DNA from: Paraspadella gotoi
Taxonomy: Eukaryota > Chaetognatha
Assembly: GCA_051294375.1 (NCBI GenBank)
Contig: CM119269.1
Coordinates: forward strand, 17,284,265-17,348,264
DNA length: 64,000 nt
Reading direction: 5' to 3'
Part shown: positions 47,001 through 57,200 of the stretch, piece by piece
How positions within the stretch are numbered: position 1 is the stretch's first letter
How the letters are laid out: each line of letters begins with the position of its first letter
Notes under the pieces: generated by a model
What the model was told of the DNA's origin: nothing
The model's input: only the letters and a program-made list of their open reading frames with translations
The model's database searches: none
Position numbers and translations under genes: made by a program

Positions 47001-49662
47001 TGTAAAATTTTTCTTTAATGCAATCAAGAACACATCAAAAATTGTCTTTTTTCGCCAATTTTACTGTGTTAGATAAAAAATTAAGCATAGAATAATAAAT
47101 GATTGAACACTAAGTGAAACTTAAACATAAAAAAGTTCAGTAGTTCTCCAACTAATGATATAATTATGAATTGTAGTGATTAAATATTTAAAGTAAAGTA
47201 AAGATTTTTTTGGTGTCACTCGCGAACGGACACGGAGTAGCTTGTTTACTACTAAATGAATGAATAATTTTTATGTTGGTTGTTCCAAATTCATAACCAA
47301 TAACAACGTTAAGTGGACCTCCAGAGCGATCTTTAATTGCAAAAACTAAATAAACGCGGCTTCTGAGTATTTTCTTTAACTAGTTTAGTTTATACTACTT
47401 ACAATTTAAATAATAAATTTTATATGATTTGTAACGTTTTAGTTTAAACATTTATTTTGAATATGTATTATGTAAAAGTGTTGATGGGTAACTTTAATAT
47501 CGTTAAATTTGTACTCTTAGTTTTTATACTTTTTTGTAAAACCCTAAATATGTACAGGAAAAGCATGTCAAGCCTGAAAAACTAACTGCAGCACCAAACA
47601 CTATTATTATTAAGAAAAAGCATTTCTGTGAGTTCTTTGTTAAGATTATATGTTTTATTGTTTAAGTTAATAATTTTAAGGCTTATTTTTACATTCGACG
47701 ACCGAGATTTTGCGGTCGGTTATTGTTTTTGGCTTTTATGAGCGACGAATAGAAATATAAAAATCTCGGCTAAATTTTACTTTCACCGACCGCGGTTTTG
47801 GCGGCTTTTGAAAAACTACTTTAAAATACTTATTTTAAAAAAAAATTATTTAATTATTCTAACCTTAAACACTCTTAACCCTCACTACCCCTAACCACCC
47901 TTAACCACCCTTATATATAATTATATAATTTAATATATAATTTAATTTTTTTGTGGCCTTATTTGTTTGAGGTAAAAAATGAATTGTTTGTTTACGTATA
48001 ACGAGTTTTAGTAAGAAACAGATTTCAAACATGTTTTGGCTTCAATGTAAACCCTTCATCAGCGTCAAAACGAATTGATTTCTAAAATAAATATTTTCAC
48101 AAACTTTAAAGAGAGAGTCTGTAAAAATGTTTTACAAAAAAATTCGTTTTTGCGCTGATGAAGGCTTACATTAAAACCGAAACATGTCCAAAATTTATGT
48201 TTTTAATAAAACTCGTTCTACATAATTCATAAATAATTTATTTTCTGCCTCAAATATAAAAATAGCAATTAAAAATTTCCTAGGATTTCTTATATTCATC
48301 CAAATTTTCCTGGGATTCTGGCTTCCGCTGGATTCACCCGGAAAGCCCAGCCTCGGCATGACTGTCTTTTTGGCGGCAACCGTTCAAAGCGGCTTGGTGG
48401 ACGCTAAAACGCCAGCGACAAAACCTTTCCCTGTCATGGGAATTCTCTATTCTCTCAACATGATTATGGCAACTTTACAAGTTTTCTTCACAGTCTTCGT
48501 ACTCGTCGTTCGCTATCAAGGTTATAAGGACCCCGGCATGCAGTACTACAATAGGAATAAAAATTCAATTTTTGAATGCTTTTTACAGTATCGAATTAAC
48601 AGGAGTTTAATTAAAGCCCTGAACTTATGTTTTTAAAGATTTTTACTGATATGTTTGCCAATTTTTAAATCATTTAAAAATTCAATTCATATATTAACTA
48701 AAGAAAAATAATTTCCGATGTTTGATATTGTTTGTTGCTATTTATTTTTAAAAATGCTATAAAACTTCGAATCCGTATTGAAAGCACTTTCTCTCCATTT
48801 TTGACAAGGCAACCTCAAGACTGAAATGCCGTGGCGCCTCCGCCGCTTCCTCGACTCTGCCGCGGCCCTGCCGCTGATCGGCGTCAAGTCCGGCTGCCCG
48901 GCTGGTCGTCGTCGCCGCCGCAAGTTTTTTAAGACAAAGTTCGAGATCGAGGAGGAGCGTTTTTCGGAGGAGAGAGAGACGCAGCTGGCCGCTGTCCGGG
49001 CGCGCGGCTTTGGTTATATCCGGCCCGAAGATCTAGTTTACGTCATGGAGGAGGGAAGTGCAAGTCGCGTTATCATCCTTAGATAAAATTAGCATATGAT
49101 ATGTATTTGTAGTTTATTTTAAAATAAAATGTCTTAAGTAGCATAATGATTTAAGTTCGTATTATTTTTTGCTCAATTTCCCCCACAGGAGCAGAGACGT
49201 CTCCGCGCCTCCTACTTCCGCCTCCAGTCTCTCCACAACGCCCAAGAGCGCGCCATGGCGAGCGTGGACGCCACGACTCGCGAGGGTTTGCGAGCGGCCA
49301 GGGAGCGGTGGGTGGCAGCTGATCTTGCGGCCGCTTCGAAGAGCGAATGGGAGGCGCTGGCCCTCTATGCTGACCGCATCTTCTTCATCGCCTTCCTTGT
49401 TGTTTACGGAGTCGTGGTCAGTTCTTGCTTTATTATTACAGATAATTTCCAGCGCTCAAATTATAGGTTTTATTTTTAATGTCTCGAGCGAATAATTGTG
49501 AAGAGCTCGTTTACCAATTTCACCAGGTGCCTTCAGTTTTCGCTTCCGCTCTGCTCAGCGGAGAATCGCCTGTCAGATGCGACTACAGCACTTGTCGGTG
49601 CAGCGACGACAACGACCGAGTCAACATTTAATAATCTCATAAGATCTTGGAGAACCTCTTAA
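41097..49662 (+). CDS. divergent Cys-loop ligand-gated ion channel subunit, about 530 aa
   Basis: Pentameric receptor subunit. Exons: 41097-41457, 43004-43206, 45962-46136, 48284-48520, 48809-49059, 49189-49416, 49528 to about 49632-49662 (the last stop is uncertain by one base of reading). A signal peptide (VLVALLAVASF) opens the protein. The Cys-loop is CRLGVEFFPFDTQVC, with 13 residues between the cysteines. M1 is LLLPGFLIFIQIFLGFW, M2 is KPSLGMTVFLAATVQSGLV, M3 LYSLNMIMATLQVFFTVFVLVV, M4 IFFIAFLVVYGVVVPSVF. Its order and M1-M2 link (LPLDSPGK) look like the nicotinic side of the family, but position -1' is Gly, not Glu, and loop C has no vicinal cysteines. Agonist and ion selectivity cannot be assigned. 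Exon 5 appears to use a GC donor (GCAAGT at 49060). Introns 1-3 are unusually long and full of repeats. Confidence 0.85.
41481..41798 (-). mobile_element. family E SINE-like copy 1 in receptor intron 1
   Basis: Shares its whole length with 42049-42314: GTGGCGGTAT start, CACATCCATCTT, TGGCTCAGA, GTGACAGGAGTCGT, CCCATCCCAATGGGCAT, and GCTGTTGCCATAAGTGGTGA end. The reverse complement of its end (CACTTATGGCAACAG) resembles the start of the copies in RPRD2 intron 3, where a polymerase III B box is visible, hence the minus orientation. It carries a 57-bp palindromic insertion. Confidence 0.65.
41595..41651. mobile_element. 57-bp palindromic micro-insertion with TGCG duplication
   Basis: Perfect 17-bp inverted arms TGTAAGAGATGATTATT and AATAATCATCTCTTACA enclose 23 bp. 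TGCG occurs directly before (41591-41594) and after (41652-41655). The sister SINE copy at 42049-42314 lacks it, so it is a true insertion, at the size limit of known MITEs. Confidence 0.75.
41820..42000. repeat. minisatellite of GCTATG-type units
   Basis: Irregular array of ATGCTATAGGCTATGC-like units followed by three copies of CTACGACAAACGCCTATGCC-like units between the two SINE copies of receptor intron 1. Non-coding. Confidence 0.6.
42049..42314 (-). mobile_element. family E SINE-like copy 2 in receptor intron 1
   Basis: Direct-orientation partner of 41481-41798, without the palindromic insertion. Shared blocks include CCGCCTCACATCCATCTT, CAACAGTGAGAT and CCCATCCCAATGGGCATCAC. Confidence 0.65.
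42420..42570 (-). mobile_element. tRNA-related SINE head
   Basis: On the minus strand CACCTATGGCGCCGGAGG (A-box-like TGGCNNNGG) is followed about 45 nt later by CGGGTTCGCGCCC (B-box-like). A cloverleaf cannot be closed cleanly, so this is read as a tRNA-derived SINE rather than a tRNA gene. Confidence 0.5.
42655..42950 (-). repeat. family A dispersed repeat, inverted copy
   Basis: Reads in reverse the order of the copy at 28920: GGACGATTCCATCAAAAC, CAATCACACACTTTCCTACC, ATCACGAGTAATTGG, GACA/GACC tetranucleotide runs (42817-42836), CATAATTTATC, CCGACCGACAAAGTGAATTA. Located directly before receptor exon 2. Confidence 0.7.
44045..44812. repeat. inverted GGAATCC minisatellite, about 770 bp
   Basis: The left arm (about 44060-44295) consists of roughly 16-bp units of the type GGGATTCCTCCCACGC. 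The right arm (about 44322-44810) has the same unit in reverse (GTGGGAGGAATCCC). The switch point lies in a unique AT-rich 30 bp at 44296-44322. Open frames across it, in several frames and both strands, encode repeats such as GRNPVWEE and GIPPTRDSSHAGFLP and are products of the array, not genes. Confidence 0.85.
44892..45005. repeat. 18-bp pyrimidine tandem repeat, about six copies
   Basis: Units TCTTTCTTTCCTTTCTAT are nearly identical. Minus-strand reading gives an ERKERI hexapeptide array; no gene is implied. Confidence 0.85.
45202..45231 (-). ncRNA. hammerhead-like motif, intron 2 of receptor
   Basis: Minus strand: CTGATGA (45231-45225), one extra T, a perfect 6-bp stem GAATAG/CTATTC with loop AACAA, then GAAAC (45206-45202). 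Downstream AATAAT replaces the usual ATGTC, so cleavage competence is doubtful. It sits in AT-rich DNA directly outside the family B element. Confidence 0.4.
46394..47237. mobile_element. TA-flanked MITE with about 32-bp terminal inverted repeats, receptor intron 3
   Basis: Left end CCCCGTGTCCGTTCGCGAG (from 46394) continues TGACACCAAAAAAAT; the right end (47204-47237) is its inverse with one or two changes. TA dinucleotides lie at both outer edges. The 844-bp interior has no transposase; it contains a hammerhead-like foldback at 46540-46645, making this a nested or hitch-hiking arrangement. Confidence 0.75.
46561..46607 (+). ncRNA. hammerhead ribozyme candidate (best formed copy)
   Basis: Read directly: CTGACGA (46569-46575), an extra A, stem II GACTT/AAGTC (46577-46581 with 46588-46592) around loop GCAATA, GAAAC (46593-46597), ATGTC (46598-46602). 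A15.1-U16.1 and C15.2-G16.2 can pair as a two-base helix III, placing the expected cleavage after C46602. Helix I pairs GACG (46463-like numbering 46563-46566) and G46568 with CCGTC (46603-46607), with U46567 bulged. All invariant core bases match; the extra A before stem II is a departure from the textbook consensus. It lies between inverted arms (GTTTCAACGAC / TCGTTGTTGAAAC). Minimal helix III hammerheads are known from Penelope-like retroelements. Confidence 0.55.
47685..47920. mobile_element. family C elements, two abutting copies
   Basis: 47685-47760 is an inverted partial copy of the second subtype (ACATTCGACGACCGAGATTT, TGCGGTCGGTTATTG). From 47775 TTTTACTTTCACCGACCG begins the first subtype, running into TAACCCTCACTACCCCTAAC units to about 47910. 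The right terminal repeat is missing. Confidence 0.55.
47963..48256. repeat. family D foldback with two hammerhead-like cores
   Basis: Inverted arms run from TTTGAGG at 47963 to CCTCAAA at 48254. The plus-strand core is CTGATGA (48155-48161), A, GGCTT...AAACC, GAAAC (48179-48183), ATGTC. The minus-strand core is CTGATGA (48062-48056) with AAAAC in place of GAAAC. It abuts family C DNA on its left. Confidence 0.6.
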
Positions 49663-50140
49663 TTAGTTATTTATTTGTTGTCGTCGGCATTCAATTAATG
49701 AACTGGTTTTTTTGTTTCTTTAAATTTTACTTAAATGTTTTATTATTTTGTAAATTGAACTTTTCAAGGGAACTTTATTTGTTTATATAACCGTTAAAAA
49801 CCTACGTGTTCATCAATCCTTCGTGGAAATAAGCGTCTTGAATGCTCTAATTTATTATGGGATTCAGTTTTTGGCTTTTTTTTCCGTTTTTTTTTTCTTC
49901 ATTGGGAAATGAGATCCGGATTCAGTTGATTATAAGCGTTGTGGCCCATATTATCCTGTAAAGAGAACGAATGCGGTTGCGTTTCAGGAAACCGTCGAGG
50001 TCATTTACCTCAATCCAGTTCTTATGGAGAGCTAATACGCGGGCTAAGTTTTATGCTTGCTTGGATTATATTCTTTTGTCGCTTCTCTTCGTAGGTGTCA
50101 TTTTGAAATCATTTTTAAAATGTTAAAAATATATGTAAAA

Positions 50141-50259
50141 TTTTACTATCACCGACAGGGGTTTCGGCGTGTTTTGAAAAATTATTAATTTACCCTAACC
50201 CAAAACCCTCACCACCCTTAATCCTAAAACCCCCCTAAACCCGGTCGGCGAAAGTAAAA
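50141..50259. mobile_element. family C miniature element, 119 bp
   Basis: TTTTACTATCACCGACAGGG at the left and CGGTCGGCGAAAGTAAAA at the right, enclosing TACCCTAACCCAAAACCC and CACCACCCTTAATCC. The shortest and most decayed complete copy. Confidence 0.65.
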
Positions 50260-51275
50260 TTATGCTAAAAATAACTTTTTCACCCTTAAAAGCTTTTAGA
50301 ATATTATAATTTTAGAATTTTGGTTTAAACTAAAATTTATAATCGTTCTGCTTACGTAAGAACTGGCTTGAGATTTTATTTTCACTTCAGTTTTGTTCCC
50401 TTTCAAGTTTAATTAACAAAAAAATATTTAAATTTTTATGCCAAAATGATATATTACAACCAGTTCATTAAGTGAATTGACATCATGTATGTATGTATTA
50501 GACCAATGAGTAATCTTTTATAATTCAGGAATCCAACTCTTTTGAAAAAGTTTTGAAAGCCCTTTTAAAGTTTGACGTTCTAAAAATTGACTACACGGTA
50601 TCAGTCAGCGTTTTCACTCGATAAAATAGGCTGAAGTGCTTGGCGCTACATGTAGTTTTACAAACTCGTTAAAGATCAGATGCATTTGTGATACCTTATA
50701 TAGATTAAAATTTATGAAAAGTAGAATTGAATCTGATTTATAAATAAGTGTTTGTATATTGATTCAAATATTTAAATATAAACAATATAAAAATTATTCA
50801 TTTATTCAATTTAAATAACTTGCATCCTGACTTGGACAGGCTATGATTGGTTATGTCCGGTTATGGCCACAAATTCCATCATTCTTAAAAGTTAATGGTG
50901 CAAAAAATATTTCTTATTTTTAAGGTAATAATTTTCATTTAATATGCGGAAAAATAATTATTAATAACTTATGGTAAACAAGACAGACCGACAAAAAGCA
51001 GAACCCGCGACAAAAAATTAACAATAATTAAAACTTAATCTCTAATTAAAAGCTAGAGATATATTCGAACAAGCCTTTGGTGTTGACGTTGGCGAATAAA
51101 AATGGAGAAGCGTGATGACAAGTTCTACCGTCTCTTGTATTGGAAGCTATGGAGAAATTAGTTATATTAAACAAGATAAAATGAAAGAACGGAGCGAAAT
51201 CAGTGAATAAGCGTTTGTTCTTTGAAATCCTTGCAATTATATACGTAATATTAAGACTCGTAATATTTTATATAC

Positions 51276-51930
51276 ACAGAAGGCTTTAGATATTTTATAT
51301 ATACAGAGGTGGTTTATGTGACCAGAATCTGTTCCGAAAAAACTACTTGGCCAAAGTCATTGAAATTTTGTATTAACAATCCCTATGAATACAAATACTT
51401 TGAAATTCTCCTCAATAGTTCTATTTGTAATGTTTGACCCCTGAGCCGAGATATGAGTCCCCCTGGGGGAGCAAAACCTGGCCAAATTTTTTTTTTTAAA
51501 TTATTTTTGTTTCGAACAGTTGCGCAGACGTTTACTCTTCCATAAAAACGTATTTATTACCACAAAAATATTACTTTACCTTAATTTTCAGCTTCATAAA
51601 CATCAGCGGTTCAAGTCGGATTTGGAATAATCTTCAAATAATGCTTAATTATAAAATATAGAACTTAAATTGATAAATTCTCAATAGGTTTAAGACGTCA
51701 ATGCACCTGATGCTACTAATTTTTTTTAAAAAATGTAAAAAAGAATTTTGGCCCCCAGGGCCCTGTTTCTCTTGTCAGAGGTTGAATAACCAAATTCGCA
51801 TCAATAGTTCTATTTATATCGTCATTAGGACTAAGTAAAATATCATGAAATTCGATCGGGTAGTTTGATGGGAACAGATTCTACTCACAAACAAAAAACC
51901 ACCCTTATTTTATAATATGAAGCCTTCTGT
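51276..51930. mobile_element. foldback element with diverged arms
   Basis: Left ACAGAAGGCTT (51276) and right AAGCCTTCTGT (51930) are exact inverses. The arms continue with GGTGGTTT and AGAATCTGTTCC/GGAACAGATTCT, then AATAGTTCTATTT inside. Near 51509-51545 a GTTTCGAACAGTTG segment resembles the worn hammerhead-like motif at 45202. No coding frame. Confidence 0.6.
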
Positions 51931-52496
51931 AATAAAATTTTAATAACAATAAAATGTAAATGGTGAAAGGATAAAAATGAATTGGGTGTTTAAAACCAAA
52001 TCTAGGTTTCTTGCATATTGATTTCTCACCGAGGAACGTCACTTCAAGTCAAAGTTCTTTTATAGTGGTTCGGTATTTATATAGTAACCAAAAATCGAGC
52101 ACCGTCACAAAAAAAATAAGTTACCGGCTAAATTCGTGACAGTTCATCATCGTATATCATTTCGTTTTTCCGCAACTATCACTTTTCGATCGGTCGTTCG
52201 GCCTATTTGTCTACCATTTGTTTTAAATACTCAAATAATATTTTTTCATTTTGATAAATACATAGTAATTAGGTAATATACAATATTTATTTATATTCAT
52301 ATATATGTAATTACTCGATCGTTTTAAAATAAATACCTAAGGTATTGCGCCACAATCTTTAAAAATTTTAGTTTTCCATTGTCAGCAGTGAAAATTAGTT
52401 ATTTCACCCCGGCTGTTGCTACTGTCACACATGTAAGAGAGCTAAAAAATATAATATAATATATCTAACATTTATGTATCTATCAATTATTTTTTT

Positions 52497-52776
52497 AGCC
52501 GGATCTGCTTACAGATCTCGGCTCTATAATTCACTTTGTCGGTCCCATCCCAAAAGCTTGTCGGTATGATTGTCAGTACATCGAATTATAAATTATGCCA
52601 AAAAAAAAGATGTCCTTCCGTCCATCCCCGCTTAGCTTTGAAGGCCAATTACTCGTGAGTATATGGGACGATTGACTTGAAATTTTGTATGTCGGTAGGA
52701 AAGTGTGTGATTGAGCTGAAAATTAAGTTTCGATGGAATCGTCTGAGTGGAAATGAGTTTAAATGAAAAAAATTAA
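52497..52776 (+). repeat. family A dispersed repeat, third copy
   Basis: GCCGGATCTGCTTACAGATC, CTATAATTCACTTTGTCGG, CGAATTATAAATTATGCC, AATTACTCGTGAG, AAAGTGTGTGATTGAGC, GATGGAATCGTCTGAGTGG. Same order as 28920, with a shorter tetranucleotide segment. Confidence 0.7.
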
Positions 52777-54213
52777 ATTATTTTTCTTTTTATATTAAAT
52801 GTATTAATTAATCAAATCAATTAATTATTCAATCAGTAAAATTTATATTAATTAATCAATTTATTTTTCAATTAATTATGCAATCAATCAATCGTTATCG
52901 GCATTATTGTCGTCGTCGCTGCTTTTATTGGGGTCAGTGACGAAAAGACCTAAAAACTAATGTTAGATGTAATTAAATAATTAACTAATTAATTACCGCT
53001 AATGATCGTGGGCAGACTCGGCATTGTTTGCTCAAACTTGTTTTCTCAACCGCTGAAACTCAGAAGTTGTAAAGGCTTCAAAAAAACGGTGATTTCCTTG
53101 ATTCGCACGGTACTGTAATTGAAGTGATCTCACCTTTGACTTTATTTTTTTCCCATGAATTTTGATTCATGAAATATTTTGGACTTTGTTGCAAGTTTAT
53201 TAATTTTTAGTATTTCTTTTTCTTACAGATTTTTAAAGCTTTTTAAGTCGAATTTCAAGGTTGTAAATCTATTTTTGTTAATTATGTTAGACAGGTTGTT
53301 CAAGATATGGAAAAATTAACATTTTATTTGAAAAAAAATTTGTCCAGTACATAAAAATGATCTTTGACCTAAAATTTCGTCACCAAGGTGGAAAATTCAG
53401 ATTGAATTTAAATATAATAAAATATTTATTTTTCAATTTAATTTCTAGAGCTTAAGCACAGAAAATAGGGAGACAAAAAAAGACACAAAATTGATACCTG
53501 AAGTAAATTTAATTCATTTGTTCAAACTATTTTAAACTTTTAAATAACCGCTTGAAAATTTTGGGATTATTGATTTTTTGGGGGGGGATTGATTTTTTTT
53601 GCCCCACATTCCATGCGCAACGAGTTTTGACTTTATTTAAAAGGTATACCTAATTATTAGGCTAATCTGAGAGAGTTTCTGCCAAGGCAAATGACTAAAT
53701 GAATGACAAAGTGAATAAATACTATCAACCACGCTATCCTACAAAGAATTAGGATTATATAAAACAAATCTTCTCGCTTTATCGACAAGACATGAATAAA
53801 AACAATAGGTAGGTTCTTTTATGTACAATATGCACTAATTAATTACAAAACAACTTCTTTGCTACATAATCTCGAATAACAAAAAAAATTTATATACTGG
53901 TAAAGTTAATGAAAATATAACTATCACTGATTAATATCCGCTAATTGATATTTTTTTAATAAAAAGCCTAACCAATTCATGAGAAAATCTGCAATGAAAC
54001 CTTAGTCTAGACACTCGAGCGGAAAGACAAAAAAAATTGCTCGGCACAGGTACTGAGAGGGAGAAAATCGAAAATAAATCCAGAGGATCACCCCCTGTTG
54101 ACAATAAAAACACAAAAAAAGTCAATTGGAAAGGGGAACGATCAAGGAAATTTACGAGGAAATTAATGAGTGAAAATTGCGTGAAACCTAGAAAAAAAAT
54201 AACCTCTCTAATC

Positions 54214-57200
54214 CTAACGATGGCGTCGTTTGGAACCGGATCGGTGATCATCCTCGTAACGATCATAGTTTCTCTCGTCGTATCGCTCGTCATGATATCG
54301 GCGACTACCGCTTGAACCACCGCCTCTGGTGCCACCGCCGTCGCGATGATGACCTTGCGAGTAATGTTCTTCATAGTAGGACCGGTAATAATTGTCGCAG
54401 ATTTCGCTATAGCGTCTCGTAGCATCGACCCTGTCGCCATCTTCTCCTCCCCTGCCGCCGCGAAGCTTCGAACTGTTGAATAGAGGGAGAAGTAGGTAAG
54501 CCTTAAGTGAAAAACTATAAACCATTGTTTCAGAAAACCTTCGTTCTTAAGTCTTTAGTTTTAAAGCCTCCCCCCTCCCGCACCTCTCCACCGTCGACGC
54601 CGAAAGACGACGCCACACGCTTCTTTTTTCCTCCTCCGGATTTTTAGTTCCGGCCGAGGATCGTGACGTTCCCCCTTCGTTACTGCGAGTAAGAGGAGGC
54701 TCATAACCTGCTTTCGTGATTCAGGTAACTTGGGACTTACCTTTCTTTGTGAGATCTCGTGGAATCACTAAAGACGTCCTCCTTCGAGGTGCGATGCTCT
54801 CCAGCTTCCTTGTCCGAGGACGTGGAGTGGTGCCGTCGCTCGGAGGATGACGACGACTCATGAGATCGACTCGCTGGTGGTGACATAAGAAAAAAATATT
54901 TACACCCGATCTAATTTTTTAAAAAATATCTACCAAGTCAGTTAAACAGGGAGGTCCAGCTCTTTTTGGACTAGTACAGCACAGAAACTGTTATAATGAT
55001 AGCTAGGTTAATGATAGCTAGGTTAATTTCTCTTTCAATCGTCAAATGACGCGGCAACTCCTGTAATTATTGGATTTTGCATAGCTTTTTGCGCCGGTTC
55101 CTTACAAAATTTTTGGCAAAATTCAAAATGATGGATGGTAACTTCTGACCGCGCAGTTTTTCTCACTGCAATCCCATTGATTAATGAAAATATAGGATGG
55201 AAAAGCAGAATGTCCCACGCATCCTCTCTATAACTTAACTTTCTGACAATAAAAATAATGATTAAACTGATAGCATTCCCAATTGGTTAGGTCGCAAAAG
55301 CATATGCCGACTTCTCTGAACCCTTGGAGAAGGTTATGGTTGTCTAAAATGAATTTTTTTAATAGATTGTATTATCATTACCACTCTTTACTTGCTCACC
55401 AATTTTTAAATCATAATTCGATTATTTATCCTTCCAAAAGAATTTTTTAATTTAGTCCCAAAAGGTCTGGACCTCCCAGTATAAAAGTGTATATATATTT
55501 TTTTTTAAAAAAGGCACAGGAAGGGAGGAGAAAAATGTCTTAAGTCCTAATTCTTCAAAGGCGACATTAACTTTACTAGTTACCTCCTGGCGGCGGCCGA
55601 ACGATTGACAGTCTTTTCTTTTTCTTTGTTTCGCTTTTTGCGGCCTCCGACTTCTCCGTCGATCTCATGTCAACGTCGCTTGTAGGACCCGCATTGTTGC
55701 CCTCCGACTTCGAGTCATTAGTCGGCGTAGAGCTACGATACAAGAATTTAGTAATTTAAGATTTTAAAGTTGGCAGTCGCCTTCGCCAATAGTCGAGAGT
55801 TAGGATCCCAAAGTCGTTCTGAAAAGGTTACCCCTTCGTCGGCGTCCGATCTCTTATGTTGTCCTTCCGACGAAAATCGACATCTTTTCCCGATGATCGA
55901 GGATCAACGTCCGTGTCTCTCATGTCAATATCGCCTACGAGAAAGTCATCCACAAATAAAATGAAAAAGATGGTATTGAGAATGAGAATATCTCACCACC
56001 AGTCTCTGAGTCTTTGTCGGCGGCCAAAGACAAAGGCGGACTTTTTGTCGGCTTAGGCGGCAAACTTATTCCACTAATGACGTTGACCATGGGCGACGGG
56101 TCGTTTTTAGGAGCTTTCACGCTCTTTTCCTTAGAGTGAGAGATAAAGATTAGATCCTGACTGGAAATATTCTTCGTACCACCGAAGAAATTACCTTGAG
56201 TCGCCGAAGAAAGTCGTCCTGAGCCTTAAACAAAACCTCGTCGGACTTGTCGTATTTGGTTTCCGTCGGAACAGCAAGAGGAGTTATCGCCACCAGTCCC
56301 GCGTTCGCCATGGGAGGTGGAACCGTCTGTGGTGAGAGAAGCGATGGGGCCAGCGACGTAGACAAATGCGGCGCGGTGAGATTGCTGGCCGCTTGAGAAG
56401 AGGGCGGAATTTTGGGAGCAACTGGGATTTGTGGCATTGGCGCTTGAAAAATAGATTTCGAATCGAATTGGTTATACAATTAAACTTCATTTTGAGAGGA
56501 CGACGAGAAAGGTCTTACTCGGGGCAGGAGTTCCTTGAGCTGTTGGTAGCGCCTGTTGCTGAGAAATCGTCGGAGTGTTGAGACTCAAAAACGCCGGCAG
56601 CGGAGGCGGAGGAGGCAAGGGAGGGATGTTAGGATCGTCCACTGTTTTTAAAGGGAAAAATGCAAAATTTGAAAATAAAGTAATCTTGAGGGGTATTGAA
56701 GGCGTGACGAAATAGAGGGAAAATAATATATTTCGCAAAGAGTAGAAACTAGAGAATGTATCGCTAAACAAAATATACCAAGGGGCAGGAGGAGAGGAGG
56801 AAAGAAGAGGAGAATGGAACGGCAAGCTAAATACTCCTCTGGTAATGATCAACGCATCAAGATTTAATTTGTTCTTACGTGATTGAAATGCAATTGGTGG
56901 CTTCGGCTGCCGAGGAGGGGGTGTGTTTGCGATTCCACTAGCAGGGACTGAAACATAACATTGTTATAACACACAGGAACGAGAAATCTTTAAAAAAAAA
57001 TTGTAACTCGAAAGATTCTAAACAGAATAAATAAAAACATGGCGTAAGAACAACCATAAAAGTTTAAAACACATAGTTAAACGTGCTCAACAAGGGTTCA
57101 AAATTAAAATCCAACGCCTGTTTGATCTTACTTTTATCTTATCCATGTTTTTAGATCATCACCTCTGACAGGAGTCGTTAGTCGAGAGTTAAACATAGCT

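Larger units (their letters stand above)
49663..54213. other. 4.5-kb intergenic region between convergent receptor and RPRD2 genes
   Basis: AT-rich, no gene. Contains a family C element (50141-50259), a 655-bp foldback (51276-51930), a family A copy (52497-52776) and otherwise unremarkable DNA. AATAAA-type signals are frequent; the RPRD2 3' UTR should lie just below 54214. Confidence 0.4.
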
